From UBA12077 sp963665525 (lineage in GTDB: Bacteria > Bacteroidota > Bacteroidia > Bacteroidales > UBA12077), in assembly GCA_963665525.1 (NCBI GenBank), contig OY762280.1, positions 930,001 through 994,000 on the forward strand: a stretch of 64,000 nucleotides of DNA, read 5' to 3'. Position 1 is the stretch's first letter. Every line of letters starts with the position of its first letter. The notes below the pieces were generated by a model. That model was not told the origin of the DNA. It was given only the letters and a program-made list of their open reading frames with translations, and searched no databases. Made by a program: the position numbers and the translations under genes. Of this stretch, positions 17,968 to 27,039 are shown one piece after another.

Positions 17968-19167
17968 CTAATATCTTGAAAAAATTAATGCTGAGTTATT
18001 TCCACCAAAACCAAATGAGTTCGACATAATGTGGTCGATTTTTTCATTTTCCATTAATTCTGTAACAGGTTTGAAATTTAACTCTTTCATTTGTGTTTTA
18101 AAGTTGAGGTTAGGGAAGATGATGTTGTTCTGTAATGATAAAACAGAAATAACAGCTTCAACACCCCCAGCGGCACTTGTAGTATGACCGGTATAAGCTT
18201 TAGTTGAACTTACTTTTGGCATATTACCTTCGAATAAAGTCTGAATAGCTCTACCTTCCGATAAATCATTATTTTCAGTTCCAGTACCATGAGCATTAAT
18301 ATAGTCAATATCCTCAGGTTTAAAACCACCTCTATCTAGAGCTTCTTTCATGGCAGCATATGCACCTTTACCTTCAGGAGTAGATGCTGTTTGATGAAAA
18401 GCTTCGCAAGAGTTACCATATCCGGTTAGTTCAGCTAGGACTTTTTTACCTGATTTTTTAACCATTTCTTCTGATTCTAAAACAAGAAATGCAGCACCTT
18501 CTCCAAGGTTTAAGCCCTGACGATTATCGTCGAAAGGTTTGCATTGTTCGCGATCCAAAATCATTAATGTGTTGAAACCATTCATGTGGTATTTAGTTAA
18601 GGATTCAATTCCACCGGCAATAACACGGTCTAGCATACCATTCTTAATCATTCTTGCACCAAGAATCATAGAGTTGGCAGCTGAAGAGCATGCTGTACTG
18701 GTTGTTGAAACAAAATCTTTAACACCTATATAATCGGCAATACGTTCTGTACTATCACCACAATCGTGAGTTTCAATATATTCTATATGGTTAGTTGTTT
18801 CTAAAAGATCTCTGTAAAAATGTTCACTTTTATCCATACCACCAACGGTAGTTCCAGAAATTAATCCCGTTCTACATTCTTTAATGTCTTCAATTTGAGC
18901 ATTTTTAACAGCTTCGTTGGCTGCAATAATACCAATTAAAGTAGATCTGGTAAATGGCTCGTTATTCTCTAAACCAGCCATTTCGATTAATTCTTCTTCC
19001 GATAATTTTACCTCAGATACAGGGATTGTACCCTTGTGGTTTGTTTGAAGATATTTAATTTCAGTAACACCGGATTTGCCATCTTTTAGCGATTGTAATG
19101 TTTCTTCAACATTATTTCCAATCCCAGATATGATACCTATTCCAGTTACAAAAATCCTTTTTGACAT
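17968..19167 (-). CDS. Beta-ketoacyl-ACP synthase (FabF-like), complete active site
   Basis: A 399-aa ketosynthase with the nucleophile in TTSTACSSAANS (Cys160), the first His in INAHGTGTEND-like context, and the second His in STKAYTGHTTSAAGG. It would extend ACP-bound chains with malonyl units in the polyene pathway. It lies between an ACP gene and the chain-length-factor gene, the order expected for a KS-CLF pair. A purine-rich AGAGGGG stretch sits just before its ATG. Confidence 0.9.
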   Translation of the reverse strand: MSKRIFVTGIGIISGIGNNVEETLQSLKDGKSGVTEIKYLQTNHKGTIPVSEVKLSEEELIEMAGLENNEPFTRSTLIGIIAANEAVKNAQIEDIKECRTGLISGTTVGGMDKSEHFYRDLLETTNHIEYIETHDCGDSTERIADYIGVKDFVSTTSTACSSAANSMILGARMIKNGMLDRVIAGGIESLTKYHMNGFNTLMILDREQCKPFDDNRQGLNLGEGAAFLVLESEEMVKKSGKKVLAELTGYGNSCEAFHQTASTPEGKGAYAAMKEALDRGGFKPEDIDYINAHGTGTENNDLSEGRAIQTLFEGNMPKVSSTKAYTGHTTSAAGGVEAVISVLSLQNNIIFPNLNFKTQMKELNFKPVTELMENEKIDHIMSNSFGFGGNNSALIFSRY

Positions 19168-19197
19168 TTGCTACCCCTCTTTCAACAATAAAGTATA

Positions 19198-19452
19198 TTA
19201 TTTTTTCTTTTCTTCGATATATTCAGCAATAGTTCTGATTGAATAAAAAATCTTTTTACCATCTTTTGGGTCTTCGATTTTTAATCCATATTGTTTTTCT
19301 AATAAAACTATCAATTCTAATGCATCGATTGAATCAAGACCTAATCCGTCACCAAATAATGGAGCATCAGTATCTATATCACTTGGCTCAATATCTTCTA
19401 AATTTAAAACTTCGATAACTTGTTCTTTAATCTTTACTATTAACTCTTCCAT
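19198..19452 (-). CDS. Acyl carrier protein (84 aa)
   Basis: A small acidic four-helix carrier with the phosphopantetheine site GLGLDSIDALELIVLLE (Ser41). It is followed by the active ketosynthase and preceded by the half-length ketosynthase-like gene with a gap of two bases. It is one of four ACPs in the cluster and probably carries the growing chain. Confidence 0.92.
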   Translation of the reverse strand: MEELIVKIKEQVIEVLNLEDIEPSDIDTDAPLFGDGLGLDSIDALELIVLLEKQYGLKIEDPKDGKKIFYSIRTIAEYIEEKKK

Positions 19453-19454
19453 TT

Positions 19455-20081
19455 CTATTTTATTAATCGATTTATAAATTCGGGTTTAAAACTAATATTA
19501 TCTTTTTTATTTTCCTTGTTTTTTTCAACTAAAAACATCATTGCGCTGTATTCACCATCAATATAATCAACCCAACCTGTTATGCAAGCTTCTAATTTTT
19601 CTGAGTCTAACAGTTCACCTACGTAGTCGGTTATGAATTCAGTATTAAATTCTTTGGCTATAAAACAGGTGTTTTCGCCTTGAAATTTGTTACGAATACA
19701 GATTTCGCCAATCATTACATTAGGCAAAGTGTATACAAAAACTGCAGGACTTGGGAAATAATTCTCTTTGTCCTTTATCGTATCATTGTATTTTGTATCT
19801 GTATCAAGCGATGAATGCGAATTTTGCAGGATAACTCCAATTTTATTCGGATCAAGTTCTTTTAGATGTTCACTTCCATTAAGAACAATTTCAGATGCAT
19901 TGAACGCCAGCTTACATAGGTTATCCATTTTAAAATATTTAGGATACTTACTGTCGTTGTTTTTATAGATAGCTTTCATGTAAGCACCATAGCTCTCTTC
20001 GGTGTTTGTATATTCAATTTTTCCATTGATGTTAACCTCAGTGGGAGTTATGATACAATATTTAGTTATGATGTTTTCCAT
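19455..20081 (-). CDS. Half-length ketosynthase-like protein (208 aa)
   Basis: The segment SPAVFVYTLPNVMIGEICIR (about 119-138) and the flanking residues resemble the N-terminal half of a thiolase-fold ketosynthase. The protein ends before any C-terminal half and lacks the Cys-His-His residues. Its nucleophile region reads GENTCFIAKEF, where the single Cys is not in a TAC or SAC setting. Similar short proteins, annotated as 3-oxoacyl-ACP synthase, occur in flexirubin-type clusters. It could act as a scaffold for ketosynthase pairs. It is not a frameshifted gene: no continuation is visible downstream, where an ACP begins. Confidence 0.6.
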   Translation of the reverse strand: MENIITKYCIITPTEVNINGKIEYTNTEESYGAYMKAIYKNNDSKYPKYFKMDNLCKLAFNASEIVLNGSEHLKELDPNKIGVILQNSHSSLDTDTKYNDTIKDKENYFPSPAVFVYTLPNVMIGEICIRNKFQGENTCFIAKEFNTEFITDYVGELLDSEKLEACITGWVDYIDGEYSAMMFLVEKNKENKKDNISFKPEFINRLIK

Positions 20082-20093
20082 AGCTTGTAATAA

Positions 20094-21248
20094 TTAATCG
20101 GCGTTTAGTTCAGAGAAATAAACTGCAGCATTACTGCCCCCAAAACCTGATGCGGTTTTTAGAAAGTTCCTTATTTCTTTTTCTTCAAACTCTTTAATAA
20201 CATTGATTTGCTCACTTACTCCATGTTCTGTATAACCAACCGTTTTTATTAAACAATTTTCTTTTATGGAATGAACTCCTGCAATACATTCAATAAGGCC
20301 GGCAGCACCCAAGGTGTGTCCCCAATATCCTTTAAGGCTATTAACAGGAACATGATTTAGTTTAGCCCACGCAATAGCTTTTGATTCCATTTCATCATTG
20401 TATGGAGTAGCTGTTCCATGGCCTGATATATAATCAATATTTGTATTCTCTTTACCTGCTTCTTTTAAGGTATTTTTGATAGCAAAATATAATCCGTCGC
20501 CGGTTCTGGAAGGTCCAGAAATATGATTTGCATCGTTGGAGTTTGCACCACCTCTGAAAATAACAGGATTTTCTTCATTAACCATTTCAGAATCTGTGGT
20601 TAGAATCATGGTACCAACACCTTCGCCTAGGGTAATACCTGTTCGGTTTGCATCGAAAGGTTTACAAGCTTGATCACTTACAGCTTTAAAAGATTGAAAT
20701 CCTGATGGAGTAAACTCTGAGATAATATCTCCTCCACAAACAATTACATTCTTATATTTTTCTTTTTTTAAGTACTGTGCACCAGTAATTATGGCTGTTA
20801 CACCAGAAATACAAGCATTGGATACAAATACTGGGTTTACCTTAGATTTAAAATACTTACAAACTTGTTCTGATATAGCCCAAAGGTTAATTCTGTCCTT
20901 ATTGAAAGGATGATTTTCATTTTCAATCAAATCAATATTTCCTTTTACAGATGAGAAAACAAATAAAGTATCTTCTGTTGAAGGATCAATATTTGTTTGC
21001 TTAAGAGCATCCGAAATGGAAAAAATCATTAATTTTTCCAAGCGTGTATAATCCTCAGGATTTCCAAGGGTTTTAAATTCTGAATCAAGCTTTTTGCTAT
21101 CGATTAGCGAAGCTTGCAGCGGAATTTGAGTTATATCATTAGTTTGTGTAATTCCCGATTTACCCTTTTTAAGATTATCAAAAGTTTCTTTGGATGTAAA
21201 ACCTAAAGAAGAAATGATGTTATCTGCTACTGTATATATTTTGCTCAT
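20094..21248 (-). CDS. Beta-ketoacyl-ACP synthase, complete active site
   Basis: A 384-aa ketosynthase with Cys146 in FVSNACISGVTAI, His in YISGHGTATPYNDEMES, and His in LKGYWGHTLGAAGLIE. All three catalytic positions are present. It is more divergent from FabF than the enzyme at 17968 and may handle starter or early extension. It overlaps nothing; the thioesterase gene lies four bases upstream. Confidence 0.88.
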   Translation of the reverse strand: MSKIYTVADNIISSLGFTSKETFDNLKKGKSGITQTNDITQIPLQASLIDSKKLDSEFKTLGNPEDYTRLEKLMIFSISDALKQTNIDPSTEDTLFVFSSVKGNIDLIENENHPFNKDRINLWAISEQVCKYFKSKVNPVFVSNACISGVTAIITGAQYLKKEKYKNVIVCGGDIISEFTPSGFQSFKAVSDQACKPFDANRTGITLGEGVGTMILTTDSEMVNEENPVIFRGGANSNDANHISGPSRTGDGLYFAIKNTLKEAGKENTNIDYISGHGTATPYNDEMESKAIAWAKLNHVPVNSLKGYWGHTLGAAGLIECIAGVHSIKENCLIKTVGYTEHGVSEQINVIKEFEEKEIRNFLKTASGFGGSNAAVYFSELNAD

Positions 21249-21252
21249 AATA

Positions 21253-21699
21253 TTATTCTATTAATCCCATTTTTCTTTTCCAATCCAAGAAGAAATCAGG
21301 GCAAATGAGAACTAATTCGCGATCAAGGTTTAAAAATACCTGTACACTTTCTCCGGTTGCAGCAACTTTATTATTTTTCTTGTTGTAGATAGTATATTCG
21401 AAATGAATTTTTGCAGCTTCGTGATCAATATAACGAGTTTCTATAATGGCTGTATCTCCATATTCAAGTGGAGTTTTATATTCGAAATCTAATTTAACTA
21501 ATGGAGTTAAGTGCTTGTTAGCATAAACATCCAAATAACTTAAACCTAAAGCTTTCCCAAATGCTTCACGACCATCTTCAAAATATTTTGCATAGTTACC
21601 ATGCCATACGATTCCCATAGAATCAACTTCGCTAAACCGAATTACAATCTCAGTTCTATGTATTAATGGTTTCTTTTCCACTTTAATTTTTATTTGCAA
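21253..21699 (-). CDS. 4HBT/YbgC-type acyl thioesterase (hotdog)
   Basis: A 148-aa hotdog protein with the thioesterase motif IRFSEVDSMGIVWHGNYAKYFEDGRE, Asp in EVDSMG being the catalytic residue of 4-hydroxybenzoyl-CoA thioesterase relatives. It probably releases or edits ACP-bound acyl chains. No ATG is available: the frame opens at TTG (21699) or GTG (21681), and an in-frame TAA lies just upstream. It follows the ABC permease gene after a 70-nt gap. Confidence 0.8.
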   Translation of the reverse strand: MQIKIKVEKKPLIHRTEIVIRFSEVDSMGIVWHGNYAKYFEDGREAFGKALGLSYLDVYANKHLTPLVKLDFEYKTPLEYGDTAIIETRYIDHEAAKIHFEYTIYNKKNNKVAATGESVQVFLNLDRELVLICPDFFLDWKRKMGLIE

Positions 21700-21769
21700 A
21701 GCGCTAAATTAATTCATCTTATGTTATTTTAAGTATTCAGCGCTAATATTTATTAACAGATTTTAAACC

Positions 21770-23053
21770 TTATTTGGTTTTCTTATAATTATTATAAACA
21801 ATAGCAACAATTAGCATTAAGACAAAGAAAACAAGAAGTTTTGCTGTTTCAGCTAATACAACCATCAAATCACCACCACGTAAGAATATATCATAAAATC
21901 CATTTAATCCCCAGTGTAATGGAGAGAATTGACTAATGATTCGCATAGTATGAGGCATAACATATACAGGCACCCAAATACCTCCTAATGCAGCAAATAT
22001 AATGATCGAAACAGCTCCAAATGTTGCAGCTTGCTCATGAGTAGTAGCAATTGTACCTACAGCTACTCCAAAACCGGTTGCTGCTAGTCCAGATGCAAGA
22101 GCCATAACACCTAATGCAATTTTATGAGGACCAATTTCAAGCTGTGGTAATCCTATTGCTGGCATTACGTAAACACCTACAAATAACATTAAAATAAACT
22201 GAAGAAATGATACTCCCAAGAAAACAAATATTTTACTAAACATTACAGTAACATATGATCCTGGCATTGTTTTAAGTCTAAAAGCACTTCCTTCTTCACG
22301 TTCTTTTATAATATTTCCTGCTAAAGGAAGAACAATAAAAAACATAGCGAACATAGTCCATGCAGGGACATTATGTTGCACAGAGTTTGGTAGCATATTA
22401 TCTTTGGTTGTTGATGCGTAAATTTCTTGGTACTTGATAGTTTCAAAACTTTCAAATTTAATTGGTTTTTGATCAGGCATTAGCTCAGCCATTGCTTTCG
22501 AAAAATTCATAAAGAACATCTGTATTTCAAGTTGCGAGGTAAATTCTTTAAGTGAACTTAAAACCATAGTTTTGAAAGATTGGCTTGTAGCAGGGTCAAT
22601 ATAAATAGTTACATCAACTGTACTTTTTTTAGATCTCTTTTTAACTCCCGGGATATTAAAAGACTTAAATGATTTATTTATTAAGGTGTTTACATTACCA
22701 CGAATGGCATCTGTTGCACGTTCCGGAATAATAATGCCAATTTTATATTCTCCTGTTGCAACAAGTTCTTTTGCTTTTTCGTTGGTAATTTTTTCGCCAT
22801 CAATTTCTTCAATGATTTCAAAATATTTTGAATCATAAAGACCTTTAGTAATTGCTTCACCTAAACTGTCTTTATCATTATTAACCAAAATCATTGATAT
22901 ATCAATATCGTTAACAGTTTTGAAAGTAGCATCCTGAATAATGGTCATAATAAGTATCAGAACCAAAGGCATAATAAATAAGATTGCTAAACCTGCTCTA
23001 TCTCTTATAAGTACAAGAAATTCTTTATATATAGATGAAAATAATCTTCTCAT
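21770..23053 (-). CDS. ABC-2 type transporter permease
   Basis: A 427-aa permease: one N-terminal membrane helix, a large extracytoplasmic domain (about 45-220), then five or six helices from about residue 230 to the end. The EREEGSAFRLKTMPGS-like segment before the second helix is typical of the ABC-2 family (YhgE/DrrB/LinearmycinR type). It pairs with the ATPase encoded 11 bases upstream. Export of the cluster product or an intermediate is the likely job. Confidence 0.9.
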   Translation of the reverse strand: MRRLFSSIYKEFLVLIRDRAGLAILFIMPLVLILIMTIIQDATFKTVNDIDISMILVNNDKDSLGEAITKGLYDSKYFEIIEEIDGEKITNEKAKELVATGEYKIGIIIPERATDAIRGNVNTLINKSFKSFNIPGVKKRSKKSTVDVTIYIDPATSQSFKTMVLSSLKEFTSQLEIQMFFMNFSKAMAELMPDQKPIKFESFETIKYQEIYASTTKDNMLPNSVQHNVPAWTMFAMFFIVLPLAGNIIKEREEGSAFRLKTMPGSYVTVMFSKIFVFLGVSFLQFILMLFVGVYVMPAIGLPQLEIGPHKIALGVMALASGLAATGFGVAVGTIATTHEQAATFGAVSIIIFAALGGIWVPVYVMPHTMRIISQFSPLHWGLNGFYDIFLRGGDLMVVLAETAKLLVFFVLMLIVAIVYNNYKKTK

Positions 23054-23064
23054 TTGTTTAATTT

Positions 23065-23826
23065 TTATTCGTCGCGTAAATCTCTACCTGTTAAATGTAA
23101 GAAGATACTTTCCAGATCAGTATATTCTTCTTTTTCAGCAATTAGCTCTTTAGGTCGGCCTTCTGTAATAACATTTCCACGATCGACAATAGCTACTCTG
23201 GAACAGAAATTTTCTGCTTCTTCCATGTAATGTGATGTGTAAATAATTGTTGTACCTTCTTCCTTATTTAATTTCTTTAAGTGCTCAAGGATAACATTAC
23301 GAGACTGCACATCAACACCTACAGTGGGTTCATCGAGATAGATAATTTTTGGATTATGAAGTAAGCCTGCAATTAGATTTATTCTTCGTTTCATTCCTCC
23401 AGAAAAGGTCTTGATACGACGATTGGCATTTTTTTCCAAACCAAATAGCGTAAGACATTCGTCAATTCTGTTTTTTAAGTGTTTACCTTTCAAACCATAC
23501 ATATTCCCAAAGAAAGTTAAATTTTCTTTAGCCGTTAAGGATGGATAAAGAGCAATTTCTTGAGGAACAACACCAATAATACTTTTAATTTTTTCTGCCG
23601 AATGTTGGTATTCCATTCCATCAATAAAAACATTTCCAGATGTTGGACCAAATAACCCACACAGAATAGAAATTGTTGTTGTTTTACCTGCTCCATTGGG
23701 GCCTAGTAAACCATAAATTTCACCTTTCTCAATGTTTAGGTTGATGTTGTCGATGGCAGGAATACTAGATCCTTTATAATACTTGGTTAAATATTTTAAC
23801 TCAATAATATGTTTATTTTCCTGCAT
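23065..23826 (-). CDS. ABC transporter ATP-binding protein
   Basis: The 253-aa ATPase contains Walker A GPNGAGKTT, the signature FSGGMKRRINLIAGL, Walker B IIYLDEPTVG and the switch His in YTSHYMEEAE. Its sequence type (drug/lipid ABC-2 exporters) matches the permease gene directly downstream. The start overlaps the BtrH-like gene by 14 bp, tying the transporter to that enzyme in expression. Confidence 0.93.
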   Translation of the reverse strand: MQENKHIIELKYLTKYYKGSSIPAIDNINLNIEKGEIYGLLGPNGAGKTTTISILCGLFGPTSGNVFIDGMEYQHSAEKIKSIIGVVPQEIALYPSLTAKENLTFFGNMYGLKGKHLKNRIDECLTLFGLEKNANRRIKTFSGGMKRRINLIAGLLHNPKIIYLDEPTVGVDVQSRNVILEHLKKLNKEEGTTIIYTSHYMEEAENFCSRVAIVDRGNVITEGRPKELIAEKEEYTDLESIFLHLTGRDLRDE

Positions 23827-24829
23827 TATGAATGTGTTTCTTTAATTCAGTAAAAAATTTCTCTTCATCATCGGCAATATCAAGCATTAAATTAGCTACT
23901 GTGTTATAACCATCAGGATCGGATGATCGTCCTTTACAGGTTTGTGCTGCTAAGGAAGAGAACTTTCTCCAATTATCGCCAATTTTGGTCATTTCTTTAG
24001 ATAATTCATTGTATTTATCATCTTGCATTACCTCGGCTACTTCCTGTAAGAATGCTGCATAAATAAATCTAAAACCTGCACCTCCTGTTCCAATTTCTTC
24101 CAACATACGAACCATTTGAGCTAGATAAGAAGCTGCTTTTCTTGCTCCTAATTTATCGGGCCACTTTCGTATTCTTTTTGAAAGATAACGTATTCCTTTT
24201 ACACCAAATAATGGAACAGGGATAGTTAACATCCAATCAGCTGTTTGTTTTATTCCTTTAATAATAGCAGGTTTTAAGTCGATATCTTCAGGAATATTTA
24301 TTGGATAATACATTTTACCATTCGGACTTAATGCTCCTTTTGCAAAACGTGCTTTTTTAAGTTCTTCGTAAGTTAAAGTAGTTGGGTATTCCATAACAGG
24401 ATCACTGATATGATACACACCATCTTCTTTACCATAAACGGTTAAGTTATGTGCATTAAAATGAAAACGATAAGCAGGAGGGAAGTAAGTAAGATGATAA
24501 ACTCCTGTTTGAACGCCTACAGGTAGTTTCTTTTCCAATGTTTTATCCAATTCTTCCATAGCTCTTTTAGGTTGTTTCCTAAAAGATTGCTTTTTCATTT
24601 TGATACCCAAACGTTTTGCTGCACGAGCAAAAATCATTCCCGGAACAGGTCGAAAGGACGCTAAAGGAATGCCATTCACTTTAACAAATGGCATGTAAGC
24701 AAAGAAATAGCCACTGCCAATTCCAAAAATCATGGCTTCGCTTAGGTTTAGTCCGTGGTATTTTAGTAAGCTGGAAATTACACCGTTTTCGCAATGTCCG
24801 GCTGGTATATGTTCGAAATCAAGTTTCAT
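23813..24829 (-). CDS. BtrH-like papain-fold acyltransferase (copy A)
   Basis: A 338-aa protein with the BtrH N-terminal pattern PAGHCENGVISSLLKYHGL, Cys13 being the probable nucleophile, followed by GIGSGYFFAY. A His occurs in the AHNLTVYGKEDGVYHISDP segment. The second half is helical (BtrH C-terminal/DUF4872 type). In butirosin synthesis BtrH moves an acyl group from an ACP to an amine acceptor. A similar ACP-to-acceptor transfer is plausible here. It sits directly after its HTH partner gene, with the same arrangement repeated at 32169-33679. Confidence 0.78.
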   Translation of the reverse strand: MKLDFEHIPAGHCENGVISSLLKYHGLNLSEAMIFGIGSGYFFAYMPFVKVNGIPLASFRPVPGMIFARAAKRLGIKMKKQSFRKQPKRAMEELDKTLEKKLPVGVQTGVYHLTYFPPAYRFHFNAHNLTVYGKEDGVYHISDPVMEYPTTLTYEELKKARFAKGALSPNGKMYYPINIPEDIDLKPAIIKGIKQTADWMLTIPVPLFGVKGIRYLSKRIRKWPDKLGARKAASYLAQMVRMLEEIGTGGAGFRFIYAAFLQEVAEVMQDDKYNELSKEMTKIGDNWRKFSSLAAQTCKGRSSDPDGYNTVANLMLDIADDEEKFFTELKKHIHNAGK

Positions 24830-25234
24830 TTATTCTTTTGGTTTAAAATTTTTTAACTCCTCTGTGGTGATGTTAAATATATTCGCGTATTTATCGAGTT
24901 GATCTTGTGTTAATTTGTTAAAACCTTTAGGCTTTAAATGTTTTTTAACTTTCCATTTGGAGAGTTCAATATAATCGGCAAGCAAGGTAACATTCATTTG
25001 ATTTTTTGCCATGAAATGCATAATAGGACTTGCCTTTCCTGATTTTATTTTTTCATCGGCTTTATCAACAAGTTCCTGGATATCTTCCCAGGCTAATTCG
25101 TTAACAATATTTTTAGGTTCCCAACCTTTACTAAAGGTTTTTACATATTTACCATTTTCGTCGACTGCATATTGAACCTCACGGGTAACTCCGGCTGTTA
25201 TTCCCTCATCTTGTGGTACTTTATCTTTTTCCAT
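24830..25234 (-). CDS. Small HTH protein paired with BtrH (copy A)
   Basis: A 134-aa cytoplasmic protein. Its C-terminal half (about 68-130) reads like an XRE-type helix-turn-helix: MNVTLLADYIELSKWKVKKH, then a GFNKLTQDQLDKYANIFNI helix pair. The N-terminal half contains YAVDENGKYVK, probably a beta hairpin. It is paralogous to the protein at 32169-32669 (shared KVKKH, GF, K.L.....L.KYA..F.I). It is one base from the BtrH-like gene. It could be a regulator of the cluster or an adaptor of BtrH; sequence alone does not decide. Confidence 0.65.
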   Translation of the reverse strand: MEKDKVPQDEGITAGVTREVQYAVDENGKYVKTFSKGWEPKNIVNELAWEDIQELVDKADEKIKSGKASPIMHFMAKNQMNVTLLADYIELSKWKVKKHLKPKGFNKLTQDQLDKYANIFNITTEELKNFKPKE

Positions 25235-25258
25235 AATGATTTATTTAGGTTAACAATA

Positions 25259-25699
25259 TTATTTCTCGTCAAGAAAAATTTTCATTGTACAATCAGCAAT
25301 TAACTCATCATTACATGTTATTTTACTGTTTATGAGTGTTGTATTAAAAACCTTATGTTCAACGTTTACCTCAGTAAAAATGATCTTTCCAAGTTCAGGT
25401 AACTTATGAATGGTAAGTTTTTGAACAGCCCCTATATAACCTGTCGGAACATCTTTATCTTCATTTCGATATTCGAATCCAACTCCTACAGCTGCTGTTT
25501 GTGCAATATTTTCTATTAATCCGGCTTCCTGTAAAAAACCATCTTCACAAAAAATATTTTCAGCTTTAATTTCAAAACTGCCAATCGTTTGACCACCTTC
25601 GGCTTTATGTAATTTTTCAACCATTACCATCGGTGGGCGTTGAGGGATAAACTGTAAAATAGTTTTTCCATCTGCAATTACATTGTCATATATTCCCAT
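25259..25699 (-). CDS. ApeP/FabA-type hotdog dehydratase
   Basis: A 146-aa hotdog protein with the start IPQRPPMVMVEKL (about 18-30), EIKAENIFCEDGFLQEAGLIENIAQTAAVG over the central helix, and an Asn/Gln-rich helix start that resembles the dehydratase family of aryl polyene clusters. No FabZ-type HFPG loop is present, so it likely acts with the FabZ-like protein at 14350-14724. It overlaps the radical SAM gene by 22 bp. Confidence 0.7.
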   Translation of the reverse strand: MGIYDNVIADGKTILQFIPQRPPMVMVEKLHKAEGGQTIGSFEIKAENIFCEDGFLQEAGLIENIAQTAAVGVGFEYRNEDKDVPTGYIGAVQKLTIHKLPELGKIIFTEVNVEHKVFNTTLINSKITCNDELIADCTMKIFLDEK

Positions 25700-27036
25700 A
25701 GTGGTCCTTTTTTATTTCTTTGTCTTAATTTATCAATAATAGCAGAATTGTCCTCATCAGGAAAAACCCAACGCTTTCTTGTTTTATAAGCTCTTTCTTT
25801 TAAAGTGTCGTAATTTACATCTTTTGAAAGATAATATTTAGGTTCTAAAAGATTATCTTCACTTGAGATCACTCCTTCCTGAATTGCATATTCCTGCAAT
25901 TTTGTATTTGGGTAAATTCGCATTCCCACAAAAGGGAAAAATACAGAATTGTCAATTAATTTTGAGTTTTCGTAAGTTTCATTCACTGTTTCATCAGTTT
26001 CTCCATATCCTCCGAGAATTAGGAAATGAGCAAATGGGATATCCAGCTTATTACACAGTGCTGATTTTTCGAGTACATCATTTACAGTAAAGCTTTTGCC
26101 ATAAGTTTTTAAGCATTTTTCTGAGATAGCCTCAGTACCAAACTCAACATGTTGTAGTCCTGATTTTTTAAGAACTTTTAATAAATCTTCATCCAGATTT
26201 TTAAAAGTAAAATATCCACCCCAGTGAATTTTTATACCACTAGCAATAATCTTTTCAGCAAGTTCGTAATTGTATGTATTGTTGATATTAAAAACAGAAT
26301 CAGTAAAGAAAACATAGTCGATACCTTTCTGATAATAAAGTTTTTTTAAGGTTTCAACAATTTTATCAGTGTTCAGTGTGCGTACTTTTTTACCTTCAAT
26401 TAAAGGATATGTACAATAAACACAATGATAAGGACAACCACGCTTTGTTTGTACATTAAGCATTCCACTCTTTTCCCAATAAAAATCAATTAAATCCTGA
26501 TCGAAGTCTAAGTCAAGATCTCTAAAATAACTCTCATTCCTATTGAAGACACATTGTCCATTATCTTGATATACTAATCTGCTAAGATTAGTGTAATCTT
26601 CATTGTTATCTAGACTATTAATGAGTTTTAAAAGAGTTTCTTCGCCTTCACCATATACTCCAAAATCCGGATTTAACCTTTTGTACATTAGCTCGGGAAA
26701 GATTGAAAAACCAGAGCCTCCAACAATTATTTTAGCACTGGTAACAGTACGAAGATTATCTATAATGTTTTTATAATGACTTACAAACTCTTCGCGATTA
26801 TAGGAATTTACATCATCAATATTTCTGAATGAAATACCTATATATTTTGGATTATATTCTTTAGTTATTGATTTAAGCTCTTCAATTGTTTTAAAGTTAA
26901 GATCAACCATTTTTGTTTCATAATGTGGTAGTCGATCTTCTAAATACGTATTAATATACGAAAGCCCTATTGGGTAAACAGGGTAAGGAACAATGTGTTG
27001 GTTGGCCGATATAAATAGTATCTTATTTTCTTTCAT
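25678..27036 (-). CDS. B12-binding-type radical SAM protein (lipid biosynthesis type)
   Basis: A 452-aa protein with a cobalamin-binding-like Rossmann domain at residues about 1-150 (GLSYINTYLEDRLPHYE, VGGSGFSIFPE, GEGEETL), then the radical SAM motif RGCPYHCVYC (Cys201, Cys205, Cys208) and a TIM-barrel continuation with FGTEAISEKCLKTY. The B12 domain lacks the DxHxxG lower-ligand motif, as most of these enzymes do. The family performs methylations or carbon-skeleton changes on lipids and natural products. In this operon it lies between LpxL-type acyltransferase and dehydratase genes, so a modification of the acyl chain or head is inferred. Confidence 0.82.
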   Translation of the reverse strand: MKENKILFISANQHIVPYPVYPIGLSYINTYLEDRLPHYETKMVDLNFKTIEELKSITKEYNPKYIGISFRNIDDVNSYNREEFVSHYKNIIDNLRTVTSAKIIVGGSGFSIFPELMYKRLNPDFGVYGEGEETLLKLINSLDNNEDYTNLSRLVYQDNGQCVFNRNESYFRDLDLDFDQDLIDFYWEKSGMLNVQTKRGCPYHCVYCTYPLIEGKKVRTLNTDKIVETLKKLYYQKGIDYVFFTDSVFNINNTYNYELAEKIIASGIKIHWGGYFTFKNLDEDLLKVLKKSGLQHVEFGTEAISEKCLKTYGKSFTVNDVLEKSALCNKLDIPFAHFLILGGYGETDETVNETYENSKLIDNSVFFPFVGMRIYPNTKLQEYAIQEGVISSEDNLLEPKYYLSKDVNYDTLKERAYKTRKRWVFPDEDNSAIIDKLRQRNKKGPLWEYMTM

Positions 27037-27039
27037 AGA

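Noticed and set aside
19455..20081. Frameshifted full-length ketosynthase
   Set aside because: The C-terminal half is absent from the following sequence, which is a complete ACP gene two bases away.
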